Origin: Candidatus Phyllobacterium onerii
GTDB lineage: Bacteria > Pseudomonadota > Alphaproteobacteria > Rhizobiales > Rhizobiaceae
Length of the DNA: 64,000 nt
Direction of reading: 5' to 3'
Assembly: GCF_028331445.1 (NCBI RefSeq)
Contig: NZ_JAQMHX010000003.1
Location: 62,001-126,000 of the forward strand
Position numbers and translations under genes: made by a program. Positions within the stretch are counted from its first letter, which is position 1; each line of letters opens with the position of its first letter. This document shows, piece after piece, positions 25,626 through 36,000 of this stretch. The notes beneath the pieces were generated by a model, which was given only the letters and a program-made list of their open reading frames with translations, ran no database searches and was not told where the DNA came from.

Positions 25626-26639
25626 TCAGCCGGGTATTGCACTTAACGCAATACGAAGACGTTGCTGCAATCGTTCAGCCGCATTCTCATCCAATGGCAG
25701 ACCAAAACGCAACCATTGTGGCGCGTAGTCAAATTTTCTTGTCAACACATGTTGCTCGCATAAGGCTTCGTGAAGCTGCCGAGCCTGCTTAAACTCCACC
25801 AACGAAAACAGCATTGTGCCACCAACTTGTAAAAGACCCGCTTCAGCCAAGACGCGTCCAAGCAGCTCACGACGGGCCCTTAACCGCTTCGCAAAACCTG
25901 CAAGGAGGATTTCATCGGAAAACGCATGGGATGCGATGGTTAGGGCGGGGCCCGATACTGCCCACGGACCCAGCCGGAGCTTGAGCGCCAGTGCAATATC
26001 GTGCGTCGTAAAAGCAAAACCCAATCGCAACCCGCCAAGGCCGAAGAATTTGCCAAAAGATTTCAGGATAATCAGCCCACTTATCCCTGTGTGGTCTGCG
26101 ATGCTTGCTTCTGGATGGGCATCCGCAAAAGCTTCATCGACAATCAGGACTCCACCTCTGCTCTCCATTCGTCCGGCAAGTTCAAGCAAAGATGCCCTTG
26201 AGACAATTCGTCCATCCGGATTGTTCGGATTGACCACAACCGCAACCTTCGAAGATGGCAGAATCTCGTCGATGCTCGCGCAACTCGAAATCCGCCAGCC
26301 CGCATTGAGGAACGACGCGCTGTGCTCCTGATACGTCGGACCGACGATCGCGACTTCGCCTTTTGCAGCCACGATATCAGGCAGTATTTGAATAAGCGAT
26401 TGTGTGCCTGGCGCTGCAACGATTCCCGCCTCAGCCGCCGCGCCATAATATTTTCCGGCAGCGTTAAGGGTTGACGTGAGCAGTTTTTCGTCCGGCAAGC
26501 GGTTCCAGATTTCAAGACCAATCGGCCGCAGCGGTAATACTTCCGGATTGATACCGGTAGAAAGGTCAATCCAGTCGGATGGCGCGCCACCGAAACGTTC
26601 TAAAGCACGATCGAGCGCGCCCCCATGTTCAATCTGCAT
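25626..26639 (-). CDS. cobC: Threonine-phosphate decarboxylase CobC (PLP enzyme)
   Basis: A fold-type I PLP enzyme (337 residues) that decarboxylates L-threonine phosphate to aminopropanol phosphate. It begins EHGGALDRALERFG, has the family PSDWIDLSTGINP, the VVNPNNPDGRIV cofactor region and the PLP lysine in LKSFGKFFGLGGLRLGF (about residue 190). Its ATG overlaps the cobB stop by one base (TAATG). In the Pseudomonas denitrificans naming CobC is this enzyme; the enteric counterpart is called CobD. Confidence 0.93.
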   Translation of the reverse strand: MQIEHGGALDRALERFGGAPSDWIDLSTGINPEVLPLRPIGLEIWNRLPDEKLLTSTLNAAGKYYGAAAEAGIVAAPGTQSLIQILPDIVAAKGEVAIVGPTYQEHSASFLNAGWRISSCASIDEILPSSKVAVVVNPNNPDGRIVSRASLLELAGRMESRGGVLIVDEAFADAHPEASIADHTGISGLIILKSFGKFFGLGGLRLGFAFTTHDIALALKLRLGPWAVSGPALTIASHAFSDEILLAGFAKRLRARRELLGRVLAEAGLLQVGGTMLFSLVEFKQARQLHEALCEQHVLTRKFDYAPQWLRFGLPLDENAAERLQQRLRIALSAIPG

Positions 26640-27937
26640 TATCCCGCCAAATCAATTATGTGCATGTATGAGCCGCTCACCGATCCAGCACGCAGCCCGG
26701 CTTCGCCCAAATCTTCACCCAGTGCGTCCTGAACGCGAAAGAGCCGTTCGGCGACGCCCTCGCGGACAATACTGGCATAGTGAAATTCGTGTCCCGTAAG
26801 CTCCGTCTGAAATGGAGCCCCCACAAGTGGTTTGAGGCGACGATAACCGAGATGCATCTTCCGGTTTGCAAAACTTGTTTCCACAGGCAGGAGCCCGAGC
26901 ATCGGATGCACTTTGCCCGCAGCATCCTCGATGCTCCTGCCCAGCACCATGTACCCTCCACACTCACCGTATATCGCGATTTTGTCGGCAGCAGCCGATT
27001 TCATACCCGAGGCAAAGTTTTCTGACTGGGCAAGGCGCCCGGCGTGAAGCTCCGGATAACCTCCGGGCAAATAGATTGCATCGCTGTCTCCGGCCGGCGC
27101 TTCATCCGCAAGCGGTGCAAAATAGCTTATCTCGGCGCCGCGCCGCCTCCAGCCGTCCAGCAGATGCCAGTAGGAAAATGCGAATGCGTTGTCACGCGCA
27201 ACGGCTATCCTTTGTCCAAGAGGCGGAATGCGCGACACATTTGCCATCGATCCTGTGGGACCATAGCGATTGGCCATTTGCTGGATCTGTTCGAGATCGA
27301 TCCTGTCGCCAATGATATTACCTGCGTGGGTGATGAAAGCCTCAAGTTCGAGATGTTCACCCGCCTGTACGAGCCCGAGATGCCGTTCCGGCAGTTGCAA
27401 CCCCTCGTCACGCGGCAAGCAACCGAGAACCGGTATGCCGACGGACTCCAGTGCGGAACGCAGCATGGCCTCATGGCGCACACTGCCGACCCTGTTAAGG
27501 ATTAGCCCCGCAATCATCACATCGCAGCGAAAATCTCGAAAACCACTAACGAGTGCGGCAATCGAATGCGATTGCCGCGCGCAGTCGACGACAAAAATGA
27601 CTGGAAGCGACAGATGTGTCGCAAGATCGGCGGCGGACCCCCGCCCATCGCTGGCACCATCGAAAAGCCCCATCATACCTTCGACCACGAGCATCTTGTT
27701 GCCTTCGGTATGACGTGCAGCCAATGCACTGATCAAATCCGGCCGCATCGCCCAAGGATCGAGATTGACGCAAGGACTACCGCTCGCCACCGCGTGATAA
27801 GCCGGGTCGATGTAATCTGGCCCCGCTTTTGCCGGCGCAATCTCCACACCGAGATTTCTAAGAGCGCGCAACAATCCAAGCGTGACGGTCGTCTTGCCGC
27901 TGCCAGACGACGGAGCGGCAACAATCATGCCTTTCAT
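26639..27937 (-). CDS. cobB: Hydrogenobyrinate a,c-diamide synthase CobB
   Basis: An ATP- and glutamine-dependent amidotransferase (432 residues) acting on the a and c carboxylates of hydrogenobyrinic acid. The N-terminal P-loop is PSSGSGKTTVTLGLL (residues about 9-23). The C-terminal triad-type glutaminase domain has the nucleophile Cys in YGECGGYMVLG and the GHEFHYA histidine region. It overlaps cobA by four bases and cobC by one, so the three genes are tightly coupled. Its product is the substrate for CobNST cobalt insertion. Confidence 0.95.
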   Translation of the reverse strand: MKGMIVAAPSSGSGKTTVTLGLLRALRNLGVEIAPAKAGPDYIDPAYHAVASGSPCVNLDPWAMRPDLISALAARHTEGNKMLVVEGMMGLFDGASDGRGSAADLATHLSLPVIFVVDCARQSHSIAALVSGFRDFRCDVMIAGLILNRVGSVRHEAMLRSALESVGIPVLGCLPRDEGLQLPERHLGLVQAGEHLELEAFITHAGNIIGDRIDLEQIQQMANRYGPTGSMANVSRIPPLGQRIAVARDNAFAFSYWHLLDGWRRRGAEISYFAPLADEAPAGDSDAIYLPGGYPELHAGRLAQSENFASGMKSAAADKIAIYGECGGYMVLGRSIEDAAGKVHPMLGLLPVETSFANRKMHLGYRRLKPLVGAPFQTELTGHEFHYASIVREGVAERLFRVQDALGEDLGEAGLRAGSVSGSYMHIIDLAG

Positions 27938-28773
27938 CCGGCATCCTTTTCCCGGCGGGTTCCAAGCGGATCCTGCGTAAGCACACGACCTTCTACCGCG
28001 CCGAGCCAGTCGAGCGCCGCACGCAAGCGGACAACTTGTCCCACTACCACGATTGCGGGAGGGCGAAGGCCGGACTGCTGAACATCGACCTCCGCTCTCT
28101 CGAGCGTTGTCTCAAGCACTTTCTGATGGCCCGTTGTGGCATTGCAGACGAAAGCGATTGGTTCGTCCCTGGAGCGACCAGCAGCCATCAGGCGCGAAGC
28201 AATCAGTCCGATATGCTTCATTGCCATATACATGACGATGACCGAAGATCCCTTGGCGATACTATTCCAGTCCATCGAATCGGGAACGAGGCCGGTAGCA
28301 TCATGTCCAGTCAGGAAGGTAACACTTTGGTTGGTCTCGCGGTGGGTGACGGGAATGCCCGCATAGGCAAGACCACCGATCCCAGCCGTGATGCCGGGGA
28401 TAATCCGGAATGGCACTTGATGTTCGACCAAGGTCAGCGCTTCCTCGCCACCTCTTCCGAAAACGAAAGGGTCGCCGCCTTTCAAGCGCAGCACTCGCTT
28501 GCCGGACTTCGCGAGTTCGACCAGTCGAAGCGATATATCGCGTTGTTGCGGCGACGGTTTCCCGCCTCGTTTGCCGGCATATTCCAGCACTGCGCCGGGA
28601 GCAGCGAAAGACAGGCAATCCTCATTGACCAAAGCATCGTAGACGATGACGTCGGCTTGTTCGAGTCCGTTGACAGCGTGCAAGGTCAACAGCCCAGGAT
28701 CGCCCGGCCCTGCTCCTACCAGCCAGACGTGCCCCGTTTCAAAAACTGGCAGCTTCGAATTCATTGCGCTCAT
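27934..28773 (-). CDS. cobA: Uroporphyrinogen-III C-methyltransferase CobA (SUMT)
   Basis: It methylates uroporphyrinogen III at C2 and C7 with SAM to give precorrin-2, the entry to the corrin branch. The 279-residue protein has VWLVGAGPGDPGLLTLHA (residues about 16-33), YDALVNEDCLSFA, the GKRGGKPS loop, LRLKGGDPFVFGRGGEE and GITAGIGGLAYAGIPVTHR. No sirohaem-type dehydrogenase/ferrochelatase fusion is present. It is the first gene of the minus-strand cobABCD run and diverges from cbiD across 68 bases. Confidence 0.95.
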   Translation of the reverse strand: MSAMNSKLPVFETGHVWLVGAGPGDPGLLTLHAVNGLEQADVIVYDALVNEDCLSFAAPGAVLEYAGKRGGKPSPQQRDISLRLVELAKSGKRVLRLKGGDPFVFGRGGEEALTLVEHQVPFRIIPGITAGIGGLAYAGIPVTHRETNQSVTFLTGHDATGLVPDSMDWNSIAKGSSVIVMYMAMKHIGLIASRLMAAGRSRDEPIAFVCNATTGHQKVLETTLERAEVDVQQSGLRPPAIVVVGQVVRLRAALDWLGAVEGRVLTQDPLGTRREKDAG

Positions 28774-28841
28774 CGCTCATTCCGATCTTTTGCGCATAGC
28801 ACAATTTTTCTGGCTGTAAGCATGAACTTATTGGAAAAATC

Positions 28842-29993
28842 ATGCAACGGGTGCAGAAGCTGGTCTATAAGACCCGCATGAGCGACGAACCCGATGCAGG
28901 ACAGCGGAAACCCGACGAGACGAGCGAACGGCCCTTGCGTCGAGGCTGGACTACGGGTGCTTGTGCAACCGCTGCGACCAAAGCGGCATTGATCGCGTTG
29001 ATCACAGGCGAATTTCCCGATCCCGTAGCGATTATTCTGCCTAAGGGCGAAGTTCCACACTTCCAGCTGGCGATCGAATCGATCGGCGATGGTTATGCGA
29101 TGGCAGGTATTGTCAAAGATGCAGGTGATGATCCCGATGTCACGCATGGTGCCACGATAATCTCGACGGTGTTTCCCGCACCGCCTGGAACCGGCATACA
29201 GTTTGTCGCGGGCGAAGGCGTTGGCACGGTCACCCTGCCAGGCTTGCCGATTCCTCCCGGAGAAGCGGCAATCAATCCCGTTCCTCGCGAAATGATGAGC
29301 CGGATTTGCGAGGAAATCTGCGCACAATATGATCTCCCGGCGGATCTTGTCATCACAATCTCTGTGCCCGAGGGCGAAGAGTTGGCCAAGAAAACCTGGA
29401 ATCCGCGTCTTGGGATAGTCGGCGGTATTTCGATACTGGGAACCACTGGCATCGTTCACCCCTTCTCTTGCGCGGCTTGGATACACTCGATCCACCGCGG
29501 CATTGACGTATCACGTGCAGCAGGTCTCAAGCATGTCCTCGCTGCAACAGGCTCCACCTCGGAGGATGCGGCGCAAGCAATCTATCATCTGCCGGAGATT
29601 GCGCTCCTCGACATGGGTGATTTCGCCGGAGGTTTGCTGAAATACCTGCGCATGCATCCAATCGATCGGCTGACAATTGCCGGCGGCTTTGCCAAGCTGA
29701 CAAAACTGGCACAGGGCGCGCTCGATCTTCATTCTGGCCGCAGCCAGGTCAGCATGACTTTTCTTGCTGATGAAGCGGAAAAACTGGGGCTCGATCCAAA
29801 TGTGAGGGAGCGGATTCTGACTGCCAACACTGCGCAGGAAGTGCTTGAATTGACACAATCTATGGGAATTGATCTCGCCAGTCTTGTTGCCACACGGGCC
29901 AGGCAAACAGCTCTTGCCACACTCAAGGGCGCCCCGGTCGAAGTAGAGGTCATCGTTACCGATCGCAAGGGTACAGTTCTTTCCCGTGTCTAA
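28842..29993 (+). CDS. cbiD: Precorrin-5B C1-methyltransferase CbiD type
   Basis: CbiD-type C1-methyltransferase (383 residues from this start) with the signature RRGWTTGACATAATKAALIAL, KDAGDDPDVTHGA and the GTTGIVHPFSCAAWI region. In this pathway it replaces CobF, the deacetylating C1-methyltransferase of the classical aerobic route, which is not in the window. The start is uncertain: ATG 28842 has GGA six bases upstream, while an in-frame ATG at 28878 lacks any Shine-Dalgarno but would give a more usual N-terminus. Its end overlaps the cobK start by eight bases. Confidence 0.92.
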   Translation: MQRVQKLVYKTRMSDEPDAGQRKPDETSERPLRRGWTTGACATAATKAALIALITGEFPDPVAIILPKGEVPHFQLAIESIGDGYAMAGIVKDAGDDPDVTHGATIISTVFPAPPGTGIQFVAGEGVGTVTLPGLPIPPGEAAINPVPREMMSRICEEICAQYDLPADLVITISVPEGEELAKKTWNPRLGIVGGISILGTTGIVHPFSCAAWIHSIHRGIDVSRAAGLKHVLAATGSTSEDAAQAIYHLPEIALLDMGDFAGGLLKYLRMHPIDRLTIAGGFAKLTKLAQGALDLHSGRSQVSMTFLADEAEKLGLDPNVRERILTANTAQEVLELTQSMGIDLASLVATRARQTALATLKGAPVEVEVIVTDRKGTVLSRV

Positions 29994-30732
29994 TGGTCCA
30001 ATTCTCATTTTGGGTGGCACTGCCGAGGCTTCAAAACTCGCGTCTCGTCTCGCCGCGCAGGGTCACCGCGTGATTTCATCTTTGGCGGGACGTACGCTTA
30101 ATCCGGCAACACTCAAGGGCGAAGTTCGCATCGGCGGTTTTGGTGGCGCAAGAGGCCTCATTGCGTATATCGTGAAACAGGAAGTTTCTGTGCTCATCGA
30201 CGCAACACACCCTTTCGCAACGCAGATCTCCGACAATGCCATCCTTGCAGCAGCTTCAACAAAAACGCATTTCGTCCGGCTGGAACGCCCCGCTTGGCAC
30301 GCGAAACCTGGCGATAGCTGGTCGATTGTGGCTTCACTTGAAGACGCGGTTTTCCTCATCCCCGCAAAGGCACGTGTGCTGCTCGCACTTGGACGGCAAC
30401 ACATCGCACCGTTTTCCCGTCGCGGCGATGTGCATTTTGTCGTGCGGATGATAGATCCGCCTGAAGCGCCGCTTGATCTCGTGGATTTCGAACTGGAATT
30501 GTCTAAGCCTGGTAAAGTTGATGACGAGACTGCTTTCCTGACGACGAAGCGCCTCACGCATATCATTTGTCGCAATTCCGGCGGCACCGCGTCCTACACT
30601 AAGATCAAGGCGGCGCGGGATCTCGGCATTCCTGTCATCATGATTGATCGTCCGCATCGCCCCAGCACCCATAGTGTGGCCGATATCGAAAGCGTTATCC
30701 TGTTCGTTGATAAACTTTTTGGCTCAGTTTGA
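29986..30732 (+). CDS. cobK: Precorrin-6A reductase CobK
   Basis: An NADPH-dependent reductase (248 residues) converting precorrin-6A to precorrin-6B. It shows PILILGGTAEASKLASRLA at the N-terminus, VLIDATHPFATQIS, VRLERPAW and a C-terminal VIMIDRP. It starts with GTG inside the last codons of cbiD, so the two are translationally coupled. It overlaps the convergent cobM by nine bases. Confidence 0.93.
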   Translation: MSNGPILILGGTAEASKLASRLAAQGHRVISSLAGRTLNPATLKGEVRIGGFGGARGLIAYIVKQEVSVLIDATHPFATQISDNAILAAASTKTHFVRLERPAWHAKPGDSWSIVASLEDAVFLIPAKARVLLALGRQHIAPFSRRGDVHFVVRMIDPPEAPLDLVDFELELSKPGKVDDETAFLTTKRLTHIICRNSGGTASYTKIKAARDLGIPVIMIDRPHRPSTHSVADIESVILFVDKLFGSV

Positions 30733-31485
30733 ACGCTTGCGCAGCGAGTGCGTGTGACCTTTGTGATATAAAGCCGAATCCCGGAAAGTATCTGCCGCCA
30801 GACTGCGCCCAACAAAAATCATTGCTGAACGAGTCAAGCCCGACATCTCTACCTTGGCGACAATATCGGCAAGTGTTCCGTGAATGAATTGTTCGTCTGG
30901 CCAGCCCACGCGATAAGCAATAATGACAGGACAATCAGCGCCATAGAGCGGGGTAAGTTCGGTTTCGATACGTGCCAGATTGCGGATCGAAAGGTGAATA
31001 ACCAACGTCGCACCCGATTTCCCAAGAGTTGCCAGATCTTCGCCTTCCGGCATAGACGATGATTTTATCGAAGTACGCGTCAGGATGATGGTCTGGCATA
31101 CTTCCGGAACCGTCAGCTCTTTTTTCAAGGCGGCAGCAGCGGCTGCAAATGCCGGAACGCCGGGCGTCACATCATATTGGATGCCCAATGCATCAAGACG
31201 CCGCATCTGCTCTGCCACCGCGCCGTATATCGACGGATCCCCGGAATGAACGCGCGCCACATCCTTACCTTCCGCATGAGCCATCTCGAACTCTGCAATG
31301 ATTTCATCGAGCGTGAGCGACGATGTATCGACCACGCGTGCGTTTTCGGGTACTTCCGCAACCATCTCCGCTGGAACCAATGATCCTGCATACAAACAGA
31401 CCGGACAGGATTGAATCAGTTTTAATCCGCGCACAGTGATAAGGTCGGGGGCGCCTGGGCCTGCTCCAATAAAATGGACCGTCAT
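30724..31485 (-). CDS. cobM: Precorrin-4 C11-methyltransferase CobM
   Basis: A SAM-dependent tetrapyrrole methylase (253 residues) acting at C11. It contains VHFIGAGPGAPDLITVRG (residues about 3-20), CLYAGSLVPAEM, VHSGDPSIYGAVAEQM followed by YDVTPGVPAFAAAAA, and ILTRTS. It follows cobE by two bases on the minus strand. The family fold is shared with CobA, CobI, CobJ and CobL, but the PSIYGAVAEQ and CLYAGSLV motifs mark CobM. Confidence 0.94.
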   Translation of the reverse strand: MTVHFIGAGPGAPDLITVRGLKLIQSCPVCLYAGSLVPAEMVAEVPENARVVDTSSLTLDEIIAEFEMAHAEGKDVARVHSGDPSIYGAVAEQMRRLDALGIQYDVTPGVPAFAAAAAALKKELTVPEVCQTIILTRTSIKSSSMPEGEDLATLGKSGATLVIHLSIRNLARIETELTPLYGADCPVIIAYRVGWPDEQFIHGTLADIVAKVEMSGLTRSAMIFVGRSLAADTFRDSALYHKGHTHSLRKRSN

Positions 31486-31487
31486 TT

Positions 31488-31880
31488 TTATCTCTTTGTT
31501 GCAGCCAATGCTGTTGTAGCATGAGCCGATTTTGTTTTTCCAACGACCAATACGCCTGTCGGACCAACACCTGCAAGCGCAGCAGCTTCAGCCACGCCGT
31601 GACATCCCATCAGCGCAAAAACACGATCGGACGGGTTCAGCAAACCCGGTGTCTGTTCCTCCAGTGTGGAAGCACTGAAGTAACGAACAGGGCAATGGAA
31701 TTTCCGCGCCATATCTACAATGGCTGGCTCGCCCCGTCGCAACTCTATCGAGTGTATGCCGTTTAGATCCGATGGCTCAATGGCCACGTCTTGCAAGACC
31801 TTGTTGACGAGGTCGAAGAGCTCGTCCGGCGCGCATCCCCGTTCGCACCCCACCCCCAGCGCATAGATTGGCGAAGTCAT
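31488..31880 (-). CDS. cobE: CobE / CbiG C-terminal-domain protein
   Basis: A 130-residue protein matching the C-terminal domain of CbiG: GVGCERGCAPDELFDLV at the N-terminus, SIELRRGEPAIVDMARKF, then RYFSASTLEE and GVGPTGVLVVGKTKS. CobE is required for aerobic cobalamin synthesis, probably by binding or channelling an intermediate near the precorrin-3/4 steps. It overlaps the upstream TerB-like gene by four bases and precedes cobM by two bases. Confidence 0.9.
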   Translation of the reverse strand: MTSPIYALGVGCERGCAPDELFDLVNKVLQDVAIEPSDLNGIHSIELRRGEPAIVDMARKFHCPVRYFSASTLEEQTPGLLNPSDRVFALMGCHGVAEAAALAGVGPTGVLVVGKTKSAHATTALAATKR

Positions 31881-32308
31881 ACCTGCTTCTTGTGCAATTC
31901 TTCCGGTGTTACGCCCAAAAGATCAGCCGTCTTGCGGATCAGGTTAGCTTCTTTGGCATCCAATTCATCGTCCGCATTCGCAATCGCCAAAAGATGGCGC
32001 AGCAACTGAACCTTACGTTCAAACGACACGTCCGCAAAGGCAAGCGCCGCTTGGGTACTCGTGGTCTCGTAACCGAAGTCCTTGAGGTATTCGGCGACTT
32101 CTCCGAACTCCTCAGGCGAAATCCCGAAATCATTCGAAGCGACCCGCAAAATCGCGGCATATTCGGCTTTATCAGTCTTTCCATCCGCCAACGCTATATG
32201 CAGCAGCAGCAAAAGTTCTGCTGTCAACACCGGGTCGTCGGCAACCTTCTGCACTGCACTTTTCGTGCCTAGAAACGTTGCGATCCGATCAAAAATGCTT
32301 TCGCTCAT
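31877..32308 (-). CDS. TerB-family (tellurite resistance B-like) protein embedded in the cob cluster
   Basis: A 143-residue all-alpha cytoplasmic protein. The stretch VLTAELLLLLHIALADGKTD followed by KAEYAAILR, and the second ADDELDAKEANLIRKTADLLG near the C-terminus, are the two acidic, metal-binding helical repeats of TerB-like domains, related to the DjlA N-terminal domain. The reading frame overlaps cobE by four bases, so it is coupled to cobalamin genes. No role in corrin synthesis is established for this family; a link to metal (cobalt) handling is a guess. It follows cobO after 87 bases. Confidence 0.82.
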   Translation of the reverse strand: MSESIFDRIATFLGTKSAVQKVADDPVLTAELLLLLHIALADGKTDKAEYAAILRVASNDFGISPEEFGEVAEYLKDFGYETTSTQAALAFADVSFERKVQLLRHLLAIANADDELDAKEANLIRKTADLLGVTPEELHKKQV

Positions 32309-32395
32309 GTTACCCCCAAATTGTCTCTACTGATTGATTGCAGTACAGACAGCCGAATTCAAGTAGCGAAACGCCTCAGGCCGGCATCTATAAAA

Positions 32396-33034
32396 TTAAA
32401 ATTCGATGCCTTTCTGAGCCTTGATGCCTGATCGGAACGGATGCTTGATCATTTCCATCTCGGTGACAAGATCTGCAAACTCGATGAGCTCATCCTTAGC
32501 GTTGCGGCCGGTGATGATCACATGTTTCATATGCGGCTTCTGCTTCAGAACTTCGATGATTTCATCGACCGCCAGATAGTCATAACGCAGGGCAATGTTC
32601 AGCTCGTCGCAGAGCACCAACTCGGTTTCGTCGTCGAGGATCATCATCTTGGCCTGTTCCCACGCATCGCGCGCCATGGCGATATCGCGGGCACGATCCT
32701 GCGTTTCCCACGTAAATCCCTCGCCCATGGCGGAAATCGTCACCTGCTCGGGGAATTTCTCGAGAACCCAACGCTCACCCGTATCCCATGATCCTTTGAC
32801 GAACTGGACGACGCCGATCTTCATGCCATGGCCAAGCGCCCTGAACACAACGCCGAAGCCGGCCGTGGATTTGCCTTTTCCTTTACCGGTATTGACAATG
32901 ACCAGACCTTTCTCATCCGTCTTTGTTGCAAGTATCTTGTCGCGCACTGCTTTCTTCTTGCGCATCTTGTCGGCATGCCGCTCATTGATTTCCGCTTCGG
33001 TCAGATTCTGCAATTTTTGTGACTTTTCAGCCAT
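32396..33034 (-). CDS. cobO: Cob(I)yrinic acid a,c-diamide adenosyltransferase CobO
   Basis: A CobA/CobO/BtuR-family enzyme (212 residues) transferring the adenosyl group from ATP to Co(I) corrinoids. The modified P-loop is NTGKGKGKSTAGFG (residues about 48-61); LVLCDELNIALRYDYL and HVIITGRNA follow. The N-terminal extension before the P-loop (about 45 charged residues) is typical of CobO. It lies 26 bases downstream of cobN on the same strand. Confidence 0.95.
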   Translation of the reverse strand: MAEKSQKLQNLTEAEINERHADKMRKKKAVRDKILATKTDEKGLVIVNTGKGKGKSTAGFGVVFRALGHGMKIGVVQFVKGSWDTGERWVLEKFPEQVTISAMGEGFTWETQDRARDIAMARDAWEQAKMMILDDETELVLCDELNIALRYDYLAVDEIIEVLKQKPHMKHVIITGRNAKDELIEFADLVTEMEMIKHPFRSGIKAQKGIEF

Positions 33035-33060
33035 TTGGCTTTCCCTTCCGAATCAAATTA

Positions 33061-36000
33061 TCAAGCGGCAAGTTTGCTTAAATCGTAGCGCGCCGAGTTG
33101 GAACGCGGCCTCCAGAAGTCGCGCGTGACCGCTTGTTCCAGCTTTTCCGCAATATCACGCAAGGCATGCGGGTTCTTCTCGGCCAGAAAATTCCGCACGT
33201 CTTCGTCTACCAGAAATGCCTGATAGACGGCTTCGAAATGGTGGTTGCCGACAGCGCCGGTGGTAGCGGCGAAGGCAAAAAGATAATCCACGGTCGCCGC
33301 CATCTCGAATGCACCCTTATAGCCATGGCGCATCACGCCAGTAATCCATTTCGGGTTGGTCACGCGGCCACGAACCGTACGGGCGATTTCTTCTTCAAGC
33401 GTGCGGATAACGGGTTTTTCCGGACGTGAATGGTCGTTGTGGTAGATGGCAGGGCGCTCGCCCGAGACAAGTTCCACCGCCGCCGACATACCGCCTTCGA
33501 ACTGGTAGTAATCGTCGGAATCGAGCAGATCGTGCTCGCGGTTGTCCTGATTTTGCACGACGGCGTTGACGTCCCGCAGCCGTTCTTCGAGCAAGCCTCG
33601 CTCCGCATTGCCCTCGATGCCCGCACCATAGGCATAGCCGCCCCAGACGAGCCAGGCTTCCGCCAGATCGTCGCGCTTTGCCCAGTCGTTTTCCTCGATG
33701 AGTGCTTGCAGGCCAGCACCATAGGCACCCGGCTTGGAGCCGAATACGCGAAAACCGGCGCGTTGTCTTGCCAGCTTTTCTTCTGTGCCTTCTCCAATGA
33801 GCCTCGCCTGCTCGCTGCGCATACGCGCGGCGATAGGATTGTCCTCGGCATCTTCATCCAAAGCGCCCACTGCCCGCACTGCCGTGTCGAACAGCGCTAT
33901 CTGGTCTGGAAATGCATCACGGAAAAACCCCGAAATTCTCAAGGTTACATCGACGCGTGGACGACCAAGCATGGCCGTCGGGATGATTTCGTAACCGGTA
34001 ACCCGGCGCGAGGCCATATCCCACACCGGCTTGACACCGATCAGTGCCAGCGCTTGCGCAATATCGTCGCCGCCGGTGCGCATATTCGACGTGCCCCATG
34101 CGGTGAGTCCGAAGGAGGTCGGCCATTCGCCATGATCCTGCGTGTAGCGTCGGATCAGAAGCTCGGCGGATTTTTGTCCGAGTTCCCATGCGGCCGGTGT
34201 TGGCACGGCGCGGCTATCCACCGAAAAGAAGTTTCGCCCTGTCGGCAAGACATCCGGGCGCCCGCGAGTTGGTGCCCCCGAAGGCCCTGGCACAACGAAA
34301 CGTCCGTTCAGTGCCGTCAGCAACGCATTCATCTCGGCATCACCGCAAGCGGTAACAGCAGAACGCAAGTTGGTGCGGATGCCGTCAAGCACGGCAATTG
34401 TCGCTGCCCAATCCTGAGTGCAATCCACCTCTCCGGCCACCAATTTGGCGGCCAGCAGCTCGACGCGTTCGACGGTATCGCCGGCGATGCGCCAAGGCTC
34501 ATCCGAAATAGCTTGCAAGATATAGGGGCGAGGCCCGTCCCATGGCTTGGCCATCTCACAATCCAGCGGGTCGAAGCCCTCCAGCCCGAGATCGAGCGCA
34601 ATCGCCCGCTGCAGGCTCTGATCGGCGCCATGGCCGGCTCCGCGTGGCACGCGCGCCAGCGCAACAACGAGATCGGTCAGCAGACGCCCTTCCGGCGATC
34701 GTCCGAAAACATGCAGGCCATCGCGGATTTGCATTTCCTTCAAATCGCAAAGATACGCATCGAGTTTCTGCAGAGCGAGATCGTCCGGGTCATGATCGTG
34801 AATGCCAGCATCGCTGTCGAGTCCGATATCGCGCACCAGATCGAGGATTTGCGATTTCAGCCGCACGAGACGACGCGGATCGACGCCGGACGCCTCGTAA
34901 TATTCATCCACCAGCGCTTCGAGGTCCTTCAGCGGACCATAGCTTTCGGCGCGGGTGAGCGGCGGCGTCAGATGGTCGATGATTACGGCGGATGAGCGGC
35001 GCTTGGCCTGGGTTCCCTCGCCCGGATCATTGACGATAAACGGGTAGATATGCGGGACCGGCCCAAGCACTGCTTCCGGATAGCAGTTTTCCGACAGCGC
35101 TAGAGATTTGCCCGGCAGCCATTCGAGATTGCCGTGCTTGCCTACATGCACAATTGCGTGTGCGCCATAGACCTCGCGCAGATAGGCGTAGAACGCGAGA
35201 TAGCCGTGTGGCGGCACAAGGTCCGGCGAATGGTAGGTTTCTTTCGGATCGATGTTGTAGCCGCGCGCCGGCTGAATGCCGACCATCGTTTTGCCGAAGC
35301 GCGCCAACGGCAGAGCGAACGCCTCGGCATGCTCCATGAAGTACGGATCGGCCTCCGGCTGCCCCCAGCGCGAGGTAACAACGTCTTGAATCGATTGCGG
35401 AAGCTTTGCGAAGAAGCTTCTGTATTGATTCAAGGAAATTGTTTCGCGGATTTCCCGTCCATCGCGGGCTGCGTTGGTCGGGCCCGCCATCATATGATTG
35501 ATCAGCGCGTCGCCGTCGGTTGGTATGCTGGCAACCGGATAGCCCTGCTCGCGCATCGCATGCAGGATATGCCAGGTACCCGCAGGCGTATCCAAACCCA
35601 CACCATTGCCAAGCCGGCCGTCGCGATTGGGATAGTTGGCCATGATCAGCGCAACACGGCGCGAAGCAGTCTTCGCAGCACGAAGCCGCGCCCAGTTGGC
35701 TGCCAGCGCCGCAACGAATTCAACGCGATTGGCCAATGGCTCGTGCGTTACGATATTGGCTTGGGTGCTCTCGTCATAATGCCGAGCGGATTTGAATGAC
35801 ACGGCGCGCGAAAGAACACGTCCGTCGACCTCCGGTAGTGCCACATTCATTGCCAGGTCGCGTGCTGACAATCCCTGATCGGAGCCACCCCATTGTTCGA
35901 TGCTTGACCCGGAAAAGATAACCTGCAGCACCACGGCGCCGTCGTGTTCGAGCACGGTAGCTTTGCGTGCGCTGCCCGGCGCGGAAACGGCAAAGCCAGT

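Noticed and set aside
28774-28841. A second cobalamin riboswitch between cobA and cbiD
   Set aside because: The gap is only 68 bases and contains no B12 box.
28036-28881. 281-residue plus-strand frame opposite cobA
   Set aside because: cobA is unambiguous on the minus strand; the frame also runs into the cbiD start.
33430-34995. 521-residue open frame on the plus strand inside cobN
   Set aside because: It is antisense to a clear CobN sequence, shows no domain and has the skewed composition of a GC-rich shadow frame.
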